Source of the DNA: Symsagittifera roscoffensis | Taxonomy: Eukaryota > Xenacoelomorpha > Acoela > Convolutidae | Length of the DNA stretch: 64,000 nt | Direction: 5' to 3' | Assembly: GCF_963678635.1 (NCBI RefSeq) | Contig: NC_087067.1 | Span: forward strand, 3,855,072 to 3,919,071 | Part shown: positions 33,199-43,122 of the stretch, piece by piece | How the letters are laid out: each line of letters starts with the position of its first letter | Numbering within the stretch: position 1 is the first letter of the stretch | The notes under the pieces: generated by a model | What the model was told of the DNA's origin: nothing | The model's input: only the letters and a program-made list of their open reading frames with translations | The model's database searches: none | Position numbers and translations under genes: made by a program

Positions 33199-34910
33199 AT
33201 GAAAATTATTTTGATTAGTGGCAAAAGCGTTTCAACTCTATTTACAGTTTTTTGCCGTAAACCTCTTTTTAGAAAAAAACTTTTGCGAGATATGACTGAC
33301 CTGACAACAACGCAAACTGCATTTTTCCTAAATATTCAATCCATAAGAGCCCATCATGACCAATTTTCAGTTTTAATTGAATCCTTTGATAACAGGCTTG
33401 CATTAATCGGGCTGACTGAAACATGGCTCTTAGTTAATGATCCTATTGGCATATATAACTTAGAAGGTTATGACAATATTGTCTGTGCAAACCGCGTAAA
33501 CGCTAGAGGTGGGGGCGCTGCAGCTTTCATTAAAACTGGCCTTAACTATAGTTATTTTAAATTACCAGTCAGTTTGGAGCACATCGTTATCAAAATGTGT
33601 TTTGTCGATCACCCTCCACTAAATGTTTGCATAATACATCATCCACCAAATCTCACACTGGAATTTTTTTCATTTTTTTTGAAGATTTATTGCTTCAAAT
33701 GAAAGCATTAAACGGTGAAATTTTGCTAATGGGTGATTTAAATGTCGATATTATAGGTAGCCAGCTCAACTTTATTGACTACAAAAATCTTCTGCTTTCA
33801 TTTGATTTAGAAGTTCAAAATATCGAGCTAAATAGTGTAACTAGAATATCAAGTACATGCATTGACCATATAATTGCGGCGGAGGAAACTCAGGTAACAA
33901 CAATAAATTATGTTATTAGTGACCATTATGGACTTTTGTGTGACCTAAAAATTATTTTAAAAAAGCAAAACGTGGATTCTTATCAATCGGATTTCAACTA
34001 TGATTTACTACTGAATGATGATTATTGTTTAAAACTTTTATTTTCGCTAAAACATCGATTGAGCAAAACTGATGATGATGATCCTGACCTTTACATCATT
34101 GAAATGACCCAAACCTTGCTTGATGAATTTTGAAAGTGTTGCTCAAAAAAATCCGAAAAAAGAATAAAAACAACCACCCATGGATTAATCTGAAAATTAA
34201 GAGAATAATGAATAACCAAAATAAGTTACACAAAAAATGGGTTCAAACATCATCAATTGAAAACAGAAATAATTTCACCTCATGTAGGAACAATGTAGTT
34301 AAGGCTATAAGTGTGAGTAAACGCCGGTACTATGATAACATGATAACGAGGAAGAAGAACTCGTCCGGAATTTTTGATGCCTTAAAACATTTTTGTGGTA
34401 AAAAAAATGTGAATACTGCTTCATTTGATGTTAATGTTTTCAGTGAACACTTTGCTACTATTGGAGAAAAACTTACAGAAAACTTCAAACAAAACGTGTG
34501 TAGATCAAATTGTCCGGTTAATAGAAACACGTTCGTTTTTTATGATACCAATCGACATGAGATTCTAAAGGAAATTAAAAACTTGAACAATAAAAAGTAA
34601 AATGGTTAATGACAAACTATCTTACAGGGAGAAATCAATATGTTTATTCGAGTCAATCGGTCTCGAATATGCGAAAATGTACAAAAGGCGTTCCTCAAGG
34701 TTCAGTTTTGGGGCCATTTCTGTTCCTTTTATAGATAAAGGTTACGCCGTTGGCCAGCAACCTTAAGTTAACCTTAGTTGCAGATGATACAACGGTAGTT
34801 GATGCTCAAAAATTTGCATCCAAAACGAAAATCCAGAAAGAATTAAATAAAATATGTAATAGGTGCAACAATAACAAACTGTTACAAATAACAACAAAAG
34901 TTATAATTTT
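33199..34910 (+). pseudogene. LINE ORF2: APE endonuclease plus internally deleted reverse transcriptase
   Basis: The endonuclease blocks are in order: FFLNIQSIRAHHDQF, LIGLTETWL, GGGAAAFIK, then after a frame shift near 33690 MGDLNVDII, CIDHIIAA and VISDHYGLLCDL. The catalytic Glu, Asp/Asn and SDH residues of APE-type nucleases are all present. The linker runs to ILKEIKNLNNKK at 34600. The next 20 codons already show LTGRNQYVYSS and TKGVPQGSVLGPFLFLL, then LVADDTTVVDA. The reverse transcriptase thus lacks its N-terminal blocks, including the first catalytic Asp, by an internal deletion, and it ends soon after the ADD block. It is dead, by deletion and frameshifts. Confidence 0.88.
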
Positions 34911-36252
34911 TTGAAATCAAACGAGCTGATACCAGATAACCTAAACCAATTAACTGAGCATCAACTAAATGGGTATTTCAAAAAATTGTTTTCTTTGTTT
35001 CTTAAAGATAATGGAGATCTTCTAGATTTATTTTTTTGAATCATCAAGTCGGATGTTGTCTCGCAACTTCTGTCATAGCTTTTTTCAGGGTCATGCCTCG
35101 ATAAGCTGCATAGCTTTTTGCATGATCCTTGGTGGGTTTGATTAGTACATGCGGTTTATTGTTTAACTGTCCGTTTAATATTACTCTCCTAAATAAACTA
35201 TTCAATCAAAATTGAGGATGAAAAAAGCTCAAAAACAGAGATTTCAGACACTTGGTAAAAATATTTTTATTGTTTTTTATTGAAATGTCCTGTCGAGACA
35301 AGCTAAAACAAAATATGGCGTCAAAAATTTTTATGTCAGCAATCAAGTTTGGGTAATAAAAATGCGCAAAAACAGAGATTTCAGACAGCTGCTAAAAATA
35401 TTTTGATTGGTTTAGTTTATATGTGTTTCAGTTTTTCTACCATTAAATCTCTGTGGAACCTTTATGAAAACTTTTGAATCGCAGGTTTTTTTCTAAGAAA
35501 ACTACTTTTGAATACCTTTTAGCATCTGGTGATTCCTGTTGTATTGTTTAGATTTTTCGTTTTAATTTGGCATACTCTTTGATTTTTTGTTGGACTAAAC
35601 ACAAATAAATTAGCTTGTTTTTTTTTCAAGTACATTACGAAGTGAATTAATTATATATGGGTAAAGATGCAAAAATGAAGCTCGGTTCTTTTTAAGACTC
35701 TTCTTTTAAATATGTTAAAAATTCCTACCATTTGATAAGAGAGATTATAATGCATAAATTTAATAATCAGATCCAAAATCATAACTTTGCTTGTTAGTGA
35801 TCGTACTTTATTCACTTTCTTGGAAAATTTTCTAATAAAAGCCTTGAAATGTTTCCAAAAATTTAAGTTATTTGTTCATCGAAACTTCCCTTATGTGAAA
35901 ACCAGCCTGTAAATAAAAATCGGAAACAATATCTTGAAAAGAACCAGTAAAAGGAATTAATGGACAACAATGACAATAATTATCTGGCGATAATCTATAA
36001 GGTGGCAAATATCTCAACAAACCATGTTTTTTTTCTGATAGTTTTTTTTCTTGCTACTTTCAGACAAGCCCACACAATACAGGTACGACGTAAAAGCGAA
36101 ATAATTGGCATCAGAAGTTATAATAAAGTTGTTTCAACTAATGCATGCATATTGAAAATGTTTCTTAAAATTGCCACCTATTTTGAAGTATATCGTTTTT
36201 TTTATGCCAGTGTAATATCTTTTGAAAACTTTTTTATCATCTGGGTAGTGAT
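34911..36252. other. Gene-free stretch with a diverged tandem duplication
   Basis: About 35205-35280 and 35340-35415 share CAAAAACAGAGATTTCAGAC and a TAAAAATATTTT block, a tandem duplication about 135 bp apart. No coding signal. It separates the LINE from the 3' end of the calcium-sensor gene. Confidence 0.5.
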
Positions 36253-36429
36253 TCAGTTTTGGCATTCGAGGAACCGCAGCAGAGACGGATCCTGCTTGGC
36301 GCCTTCTAGGAACTCATCGAACGTCAGTCGGGAGTCGGAGTTCTTATCCATCTTCTTGAAGATCTCTGAGGCTCTGTCTTCAGGTGTGATCGGATCAGCC
36401 TGACCATCCGAGACCATTTTATAGATCGC
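36253..36429 (-). CDS. Neuronal calcium sensor, exon 3 (EF-hand 4 and C-terminus)
   Basis: The acceptor CTCTTTAAG precedes AIYKMVSDGQADPITPEDRA, then SEIFKKMDKNSDSRLTFDEF and a C-terminus ending LRFLECQN before TGA. Residues 127-184 of the joined protein. EF-hand 4 (residues 154-165, DKNSDSRLTFDE) has the acidic ligands at positions 1, 5 and 12, but the near-invariant Gly at position 6 is Ser. The linker before it is about 3 residues shorter than in hippocalcin-type proteins. The final AKxDPS-hhR motif is typical of the family. Confidence 0.92.
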   Translation of the reverse strand, partial: AIYKMVSDGQADPITPEDRASEIFKKMDKNSDSRLTFDEFLEGAKQDPSLLRFLECQN

Positions 36430-36487
36430 CTTAAAGAGTAACGAAGCTTAATACTTTTATGGATCAACCGTACAATACCCCCTCCCA

Positions 36488-36740
36488 GTAGCGGATTTAG
36501 GGGATGGGCACCCCCCCCCCCCTCCCCCCACAGAGAGAGAGATGGGTCCCCCTTTGTACTGCTCTGAGATATTCATTTTTGGATGACTGACCTTAAAATT
36601 TTTCTAAAGGTGCCTTTGGCGCCAATATATACTAACTTTTTGGTTGAAATTTTCCAAAAAAGCATAAAAATGCCTTTTTGGCCTGTTTTTTGAAAAAGTT
36701 GCCTGCGTCGCAGAAAATGGCCTTTTGGTGGTCTTCCAAG
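36488..36740. mobile_element. hAT-like MITE fragment in calcium-sensor intron 2
   Basis: Starts GTAGCGGATTTAGGGG and contains GGCGCCAATATATACTAACT. It breaks off after the GCGTCGCAGAAAATGG block, so the right terminus is lost. Confidence 0.75.
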
Positions 36741-36952
36741 TAGGGAAATATTTTTTTTATTATTGATTGAATTATGTAAATAATAATCAAGAATGTTCCC
36801 TTCTTGAAAACGAATTTTTCTTATTATTACAGAGTATAGCCTAGAGTTATACAAATTTAACAGTTTTAATTCAAAAAATTGATTAAAAAAAACCATTAAT
36901 TTGAGCGATTAACAGCATATTCAAAAGCAAACACGCTGAAACATTGTGAAAG

Positions 36953-37284
36953 TCCTTTGGTACTTTTTAAGAAATCCAGTTTTAGTGACAGACCCTAAAA
37001 ATTTTTCTAAATGCGCCTTCGGCGCCAATATATACTAACTTTGAGGGGGAGCGCGCGCCGAAAAAAAAACGCTTTTTTTGTCAAAATTTTCCAAAAAGTG
37101 CCCAAAAACGGCTTTTTTGACCTGTTTTTTAAAAATTGGATTGCGGCGCAGAAAGTTTGGCCAAACAGCGTCTTTTTAGTGCTTTAGAAGAGCTCAGAAA
37201 ATCAATTTGGTCGACCTAAAAAAAAAGGTCGTTAAAATTTTTTGAAAATCCGCCCCCCTCGAGAAAGTCCTAGATCCGCCCCTG
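36953..37284. mobile_element. hAT-like MITE, right-hand part
   Basis: Starts inside the family consensus at CCTTTGGTACTTTTTAAG and continues to the intact right terminus CCTAGATCCGCCCCTG. The left terminus is missing, so no target duplication can be tested. Confidence 0.8.
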
Positions 37285-37550
37285 GATACAGATATAGTCA
37301 TTTAACCATAATTCTATCTCCATCGGAAATGATTTTATTATTTAAAAAAATGAAAAGGTATAAAATCACCCGAGTATGTTTGTATCTACAAAATATGAGC
37401 ATACGCTCGAACTGTTCATGAATGACAGCAATCAAATGTAAAAAGCTATTGCTAATGAAAATGTCAAAACGGGAAAACTGTTTGGTGAAAATATACAGAA
37501 TATAAAGTTGTCTAATTTTATCTGTGGTATCTATCATTCAATTAGCTCAC

Positions 37551-37696
37551 CGTGATTAGTTCGACCATCTCAGCCTTGGTGATGGTGCCATCTTTGTTCA
37601 GGTCGTACAGCTCAAACGCCCACTTCAATTTCTCTTCCATAGTTCCGTGTGACGTCACACTCAGCGCACACAGAAATTCACGGAAGTCAATGCTGC
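37551..37696 (-). CDS. Neuronal calcium sensor, exon 2 (rest of EF-hand 2, EF-hand 3)
   Basis: The acceptor AAATTTAG and the donor ACG|GTGAGC bound 146 nt, beginning two bases into a Gly codon and ending at a codon boundary. It reads [40 protein letters not shown] and EMVELIT (residues 79-126). EF-hand 3 (109-120, [12 protein letters not shown]) is canonical. IDFREF followed by ALSVTS(H/R)G is a hallmark of the neurocalcin, hippocalcin and NCS group. Confidence 0.93.
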
Positions 37697-38148
37697 CTAA
37701 ATTTCAAAAAAAGATATTATAATCAAATCAAAAATTCATAATTTTAGACAAGTATTAAAATGATAAAAGGAAATTATGATTTTTGTGTTTCATTTTTTAT
37801 GCTATATGATACAATATTTTTTATTGACGCGTGTTTTGTTTTTTCTTCGTTTTCCACGCAAAATGAGGTATCACAAAAAATCATCGAATTAGGTCGAGTG
37901 ATTTATAATTTGTAATATCTTTCATTGTGATGCAAAAGACATTTTAAAAATGCAAAAAATTGTTTCAGTGTCGAGAAAAACTGAATTGAAATTTTTCTGA
38001 ATTAGTCTAGTTTTGAGCGAGTAATACGATCGATTTACGTTCATTAAATAAAAATTGAACAATTAGGCTCAGAAAACTTCTCGGCTTCTAAACTTCAGAC
38101 TTTTTGTAAAACTTAATTCAACGTTTCCTTGACCCTAAACTTTTTTGG

Positions 38149-38373
38149 CTCTTTTCCAGTTTCCCCCCCTTTCAAATTCAATTTTGAAAAGCTTATTTAA
38201 CATTGTCATAATGCAATGAAATTTGGCATGGTGAACAAACTGACAACTGTGAACAGATTTGTTCTTCATACTTTACATCGTAACATCACGCATTTAGCCA
38301 TAATAACACGTAAAACAAGCATAAAACTCGGTATTTCAAAAGGGGGGGGGAACTGGAAAAGAGCCACTTTTTT
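38149..38373. mobile_element. MITE with GGCTCTTTTCCAG termini and perfect 8-bp TSD
   Basis: The element spans 38157-38365 (209 bp): GGCTCTTTTCCAGTTTCCCC at the left and the inverse, AACTGGAAAAGAGCC, at the right. Identical 8-bp ACTTTTTT flanks both sides. The interior has GGCATGGTGAACAAACTGAC, CATTTAGCCATAATAACACG and AAACTCGGTATT, shared with 41037-41250. Confidence 0.9.
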
Positions 38374-38713
38374 ATATAATAAAAGAATCAGCGAAAAAAG
38401 CAGAAAAAATTTTGAATTAACATTGAAAAAAAAACTTAAAAAGAAAAACCTATTTTGACGGTGCCAAAGTACAATGAGACTTCGCATGCTGAACAAACTA
38501 ACTACTGTGAACCGATTTGTTCTTTATATCTATCATAGTAACTTCATAAAATAACAATAAAACAGTAAAAAAGAGTAACACAAAAAACTATTCATCTTTA
38601 CATCAAGCATTTAGCCATTATAACACGTGGAACAAACGTGAATTTATAAAATTGGAATGTAAATTGTGGTGGAGTAGAAAAGAGCCTAACATCTTTATGG
38701 TAGTCGAGACTTT

Positions 38714-38896
38714 GGCTCTTTTACCTCCCCCCCCACCTCACAGGATCATCAGTTCTATGGTGTAACGAGTGATTTCAAAAGGTTAATTATGAAGACCAAG
38801 TATGTTTGTTATGGCCTTATTAGTCCGTATGCCAAGTTTCACAATAGTCAAATTTTAAAATTTTGCAGATTGGGGGAAATGGAAAAACGCCGAGCC
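38714..38896. mobile_element. GGCTCTTTT MITE, diverged copy
   Basis: Starts GGCTCTTTTACCTCCCC and ends near CGAGCC. It contains GACCAAGTATGTTTGTTATG and GCCTTATTAGTCCGTATGCC in common with 31276 and 40718. The flanks do not match as a duplication. Confidence 0.7.
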
Positions 38897-39505
38897 TTTT
38901 ATTTCTTTGTCATTTTTTTTCGATTAGCTGATGAAAGAGGCTCTTTGCTACTGGAACATAATTGAAAAAAAATCTCCACGATTTTTTCCAACAAAAATGT
39001 CTCAGTTACTAGTATTTTGTATGTTTGAGAGGGATTGGGTGTCTGAAAATTTGGGGTTTTTTTCCAGTTCCCCCTTTTGATTTTTTCTGAAACTCAACAT
39101 CAATGTTTGTTTAAAATGACTTTTCATTATATAAACTGCATTAAAACGTGTCGGCGTAAACAAGTGAGCAATTTTTACAACAATTATTACTTGCAAAAAC
39201 CGCGTGTGTATAAATTTTTTAAGCCTAATTTGACTCTGAACTTTCAAAAACGAGCAATACGGCACACATTAAAGTAAGTTTGCTTTTCAATTTTGGTTGT
39301 GTTTTCCTCGTATATATCCTGGTACAATCATTGGACAGGTTATAAAAAAGCTATAAGCGCTTTATAAGCGTGAGAATTTGGGGTTTAAACACCAAAGAAT
39401 GCATGTGATTTCGAGTAAAAGAAATTTACGTTCGGATTGTCCGCAAGTTACATCGACCCGCTTCCACTTTTCTTACCTTTGATTTTCAGTAGAAAAATTA
39501 CCTTG

Positions 39506-39700
39506 GCATTGTAGGCTATTTTTCCTTCCCCCACCTCATACGAGCACCCCTTGTTCGGTGTAAGAAAAGGTCTCAAAACATTTGTTATGAAAAACAAATA
39601 TGTTTATCATAGCTTAATTAGTCTGCATGTCAATTTCTGTAACAATAATTTTACTCGTAATACCTTGGAGGTTGAGGGAAGGAAAAAGAACCGCATTGTC
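39506..39700. mobile_element. GGCTATTTTT MITE with 8-bp TSD (one mismatch)
   Basis: The element spans 39514-39692, with ends GGCTATTTTTCCTTCCCCCA and GGAAGGAAAAAGAACC. The flanks GCATTGTA and GCATTGTC agree at 7 of 8 positions. The interior matches the 31276 family. Confidence 0.82.
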
Positions 39701-40709
39701 ATCATTTGGCATGGTGAACTAACTAACAATTGTGAACAAAATTGTTCTCTATATTTTACATAACTACACCAGCCATAAATAAAGGTAAAACAAAAAAGAA
39801 TTTTGAGTTTTTGAAAAACGGGGAGTGGGAATGAAAAAAAGCCTACCACCCGATTCCAAAACTATTTCTCAAATAATTAATTTTTTTCTCTAATTCCCTG
39901 GTTTTTTAACGTTTTTTAATGGTTCAATGAGCTATGCTACAAAGTCTAGGAAGAAAACAATCTGTTCACAATAGTTACTTTATTTTCCATGCAAAATTCC
40001 ATCGCATTATGACAACGTTAAATTAAATTTCATGATGTTCTAAGTTTTAATAAAACGTGTAAACATTTTTTTTTACCAGATTGCCTAGTTTTCAATCGCC
40101 GTCTGATGACTTTTTGGCCCTTTTTCAGCCCCTTTGGTTTTTTTCAAAAACTCAGTTTACAAAATTTTTACATTACAAAACACCGAAAATATTTATTATA
40201 CAATTCCATACAATTTTCATACAATTACAAAAAAAATGCCCCAAATTTTTTTTGTTTTTTTTTCAACCGCAAATCGAATTTTGTACTCAAGCAAACGGCT
40301 TTTTTCCAGTTTCCCCCCTTCAAATTCAGTTGTTAATAATGCATTGTGAATGCCAGACAATCAAACCCTAGTTTTGGGTAAACCATGGGTTTAGCCACTT
40401 TTGTTCGGTCACAAACACATCCCAAAAAACTTGAGAAATAAAATTTTTAAAAAATCAACTTTTTTTTTTTCATGAACAAATGCTTGTCCTACAATTTTCA
40501 TATATATAAAAAATGCTCATCTTAAGAGTTTGCTTAACATTTTCTGTATCTATGGAATTGTACAAACTTGTATAACAAGCATTTTTTTTAAAATGAAAAT
40601 CGAAGGATACGCATTTTTTGTTGGTTCTTTTCAAGTCCCCCCCTTTGATTTTTCTGAAATTCAATATGTGAAAGTCTACTTAAAATTGTTGTTCATGTTC
40701 ATGTTATAA

Positions 40710-40927
40710 AGTGCATCGGCTCTTTTCCCTTTTCCCCCCACCTGCAAATTTTTACATGTAACTTTGTTGACCACATTGTCCGATCTTAATGAAAATTCAC
40801 ATACGGACTAATAAAGCCACGACAAACATATTTGGTCTTCATACTTAACCTCGTAAAACCACTCGTTACACATAGATATTGAAGCTCGTATGAGGTGGTG
40901 GGGAAAAAGAAAAAGAGCCACTGCATC
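40710..40927. mobile_element. GGCTCTTTTCC MITE with 8-bp TSD (one mismatch)
   Basis: The element spans 40718-40919 (202 bp), with ends GGCTCTTTTCCCTTTTCC and GGGGAAAAAGAAAAAGAGCC. The flanks AGTGCATC and ACTGCATC agree at 7 of 8 positions. It is the cleanest copy of the subfamily with ACATACGGACTAATAAAGCC. Confidence 0.85.
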
Positions 40928-41036
40928 AAAACGTGTCAGCGTGAAAAGGTGAACAAATTTTGACAACAATTTTTACGTGCCAAATGCCGTGTGAACAATT
41001 TTTGAGCAGCCTAATTTTGTGATTTTGTGCCGTAGT

Positions 41037-41250
41037 GGCTTTTTTCCATTTCCCATCTTTCAAACTCAATTTTGAAAAGTCTATTTAACGTTGTCACAAT
41101 GCAATGCAGTTTGGCGTGGTGAACAAATTGACAATTCTGAACAGATTTGTTCTTCATACTTTACAGCGTAAAATCAAGCATTTAGCCGTAATAACACGTA
41201 AAACAAACATAAAACTCGGTATTTTGAAAGGGGGAAATTAGAAAAGAGCC
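41037..41250. mobile_element. GGCTTTTTTCC MITE, 38157-type copy
   Basis: Closely parallels 38157-38365 along its length (GGCGTGGTGAACAAATTGAC, CGTAATAACACGTAAAACA, AAACTCGGTATT). The ends are GGCTTTTTTCC and GAAAAGAGCC. The flanks share only GTAGT. Confidence 0.8.
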
Positions 41251-41275
41251 AAAGTAGTCAGTCTGACAAATACTC

Positions 41276-41396
41276 GGCTCTTTTCCCCCCTCCCCCCACC
41301 TCACGTAATCATCCATTTTCTGGCGTAACAAGGGGTTTAACAAGAATAAATGTGAAGACCAAATAGGTTTGTCATAGCCTCCCGGGTTGAAGAAAA
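41276..41396. mobile_element. GGCTCTTTTCC MITE, truncated by its neighbour
   Basis: Left end GGCTCTTTTCCCCCCTCCCC followed by CCACCTCACG and GACCAAATAGGTTTGTCATA. The right half is replaced abruptly by another element starting at about 41398. Confidence 0.7.
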
Positions 41397-41397
41397 A

Positions 41398-41636
41398 GCT
41401 CTTTTCCAGTTTCCCACCCCCTGGTAAAATCACAAAATTAGGCTGCTCAAAAATTGTTCACACGGCATTTTGCACGTAAAAATTGTTGTCAAAAATTGTT
41501 CAAAAATTCGTAAAGTATGAAGAACAAATCTGTTCAGAATTGTCGATTTGTTCACCACGCCAAATTGCATTGCATTGTGACAACGTTAAAAAGACTTTTC
41601 AAAATTGAATTTGAAAGGGGGGACTGGAAAAGAGCC
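41398..41636. mobile_element. GCTCTTTTCCAG MITE, inverted composite copy
   Basis: Ends GCTCTTTTCCAGTTTCCCA and GGGGGGACTGGAAAAGAGCC. Read in reverse it combines the left half of the 38157/41037 type with a segment (AACAATTTTTACGTGC, GAGCAGCCTAATTTTGTG) otherwise found alone at 40935-41027. It may be the fuller ancestor of the subfamily or a recombinant. Confidence 0.75.
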
Positions 41637-41777
41637 ACATCTTTGTATGCTTAGCTTACTGAAATTGATTGCATATAAAAAAATAATTGTAAGCTGCTTA
41701 GGGGGTTTGGGTATATGAAAGACGGAGGGGGTTGAATTGAAAAAAAAATTGTTTCAATGTGAGTAATCGTGACTCAC

Positions 41778-42009
41778 CGTCGTTGTTTTTGTCGTAAGTC
41801 CGAAAAACATGCTCGGCAAATTTCCGAGCATCTCCGTTCGGAAAGAAGTTTGCGTACACATTCTGGAACTCCTCTTTGTTCAACTTTCCCGACGGGCAGT
41901 CACGGAGAAACCCTTTGTACCATTCTTTGATCTCCTTGGCCGTAAAGCCCGTTTTGTCTACCAAATCGTCGATTTCCTCGGGTGAAAGTTTGCTGCTCTG
42001 TTTGCCCAT
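41778..42009 (-). CDS. Neuronal calcium sensor, exon 1 (myristoylation site, EF-hands 1 and 2)
   Basis: The start [16 protein letters not shown] gives an N-terminal Gly with the Ser/Lys context of the N-myristoylation signal seen in this family. EF-hand 1 is the usual inactive CPxG form ([12 protein letters not shown], residues 37-48). [20 protein letters not shown] leads into EF-hand 2 (73-84), which is split by the intron after the first base of Gly78 at donor GACG|GTGAGT. The joined protein is 184 aa, slightly shorter than the usual ~190. Closest in style to neurocalcin/hippocalcin. The family senses calcium at membranes in neurons and photoreceptors, often regulating receptors and guanylate cyclases; the exact target here is unknown. 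Confidence 0.94.
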
Positions 42010-42997
42010 AGTTCGCCCTAGTGTTGTTTTATAAGCTCAAATAAAGACAAATTACTTCAACTTTGCCTTGTCTGTCGCTTGGCGATGTAGTATTTAAGTA
42101 CGTTTCAATCAATTTTATGCTTTAGTTGGTAAATAATTCCAACCAATAAACTCTCACAAATGCGCCAAATCGTAGGCGCCCCGATGACTGATTTCAGAAT
42201 ATAAGAAAATTTTGAGCTGAAATGATTTTCAGAAAATTATAACGAGCACAAAAAGCTTTTTTGCTAATTGCCCAGAAGGTTTAGCAGCGTGTTCAGAGAA
42301 AACATTTAAATGGGGTAACCGTTGTTCTTTTGTTCATAATTGCATTAACAAAGCTTTGTTTCCGTAGTTAAAAGCGTGCAACTTCATTCAAAATAGATGA
42401 GTTGATTTTTCATTCACTTATTCAACTCAAAAAAATGAATGACTTTTTCAAAATAGCACGTTATAATTACGAAAATTGAATTTTGTTAAAATAATCTAAG
42501 ATAAAAAGGAAACTGTTTTGAAAAAAAAAATTAACGACAATTTATCCATTAATATACCGTTGTTTTGGAGCTATATAAATTTTTGCTTAAAAGGTTAGCT
42601 AGAAACTCGCTTAACTAGTAATGGGACAACTCAATGGGTTAGAAATAAACATGAAAACACACAATTGGTACTTTTCTTGAGCTGTTTCGATTTTTGACAT
42701 TTTATAAATTGGTATAAAGTCCGCCTTTCTTCTAAGTAGCTCTTTTTCAAATGACTCTTTCGCTGATTTTTTCTCAGAATTGATTACAGAAGACTTTAAA
42801 ATGAAGTGATGATCAAAAATTCAGTAAAATTTTTCTCTTTCCGTTTTTATTAAATTATTACTCTGATATTTTTTGTTATTTTTTTTTCTTTTTTCCGAGC
42901 TCTTTCTCCAATTTCTCCCATATTTGAATTCCTGTTTTGAAAAACTGTGTTTTTTGTTGTCATAATTTGATGAATTTTGCATGTTGAACAAAATAAC
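42010..42997. other. Upstream of the calcium-sensor gene; no gene seen
   Basis: AT-rich sequence 5' of the start codon. A 5' UTR and promoter should lie here, but I could not point to a specific core promoter element. Confidence 0.5.
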
Positions 42998-43122
42998 GGC
43001 TCTTTCCTTCTCCCATACCCCCACCCCACCTCACGAGCTTCAATATATTAGTCTACCGAGTTTTTTTACGAGGTTGAGTGAGAAGACCAAATATGTTTGT
43101 CGTGGCCTTACTAGCCAGTTAT
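42998..43122. mobile_element. GGCTCTTTCC MITE, left portion
   Basis: Left end GGCTCTTTCCTTCTCCCAT, then CACCTCACGAGCTTC and GACCAAATATGTTTGTCGTG with GGCCTTACTAGCC. The right terminus is missing. Confidence 0.7.

Larger units (their letters stand above)
36430..37550 (-). other. Calcium-sensor intron 2, carrying two MITE copies
   Basis: 1121 bp with a GTGAGC donor and a CTTTAAG acceptor. Two incomplete copies of the GGGGCGGATYTAGG hAT-like MITE lie at about 36488-36740 and 36953-37284. Confidence 0.85.
37697..41777 (-). other. Calcium-sensor intron 1, MITE cluster
   Basis: About 4.1 kb between donor GTGAGT and acceptor AAATTTAG. It holds at least seven copies or parts of GGCTCTTTT-terminated elements, a CCACGCAAAAT dispersed repeat at about 37850-38010, and smaller fragments of the same families at 39060-39280, 40295-40340 and 40620-40700. 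Confidence 0.85.
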
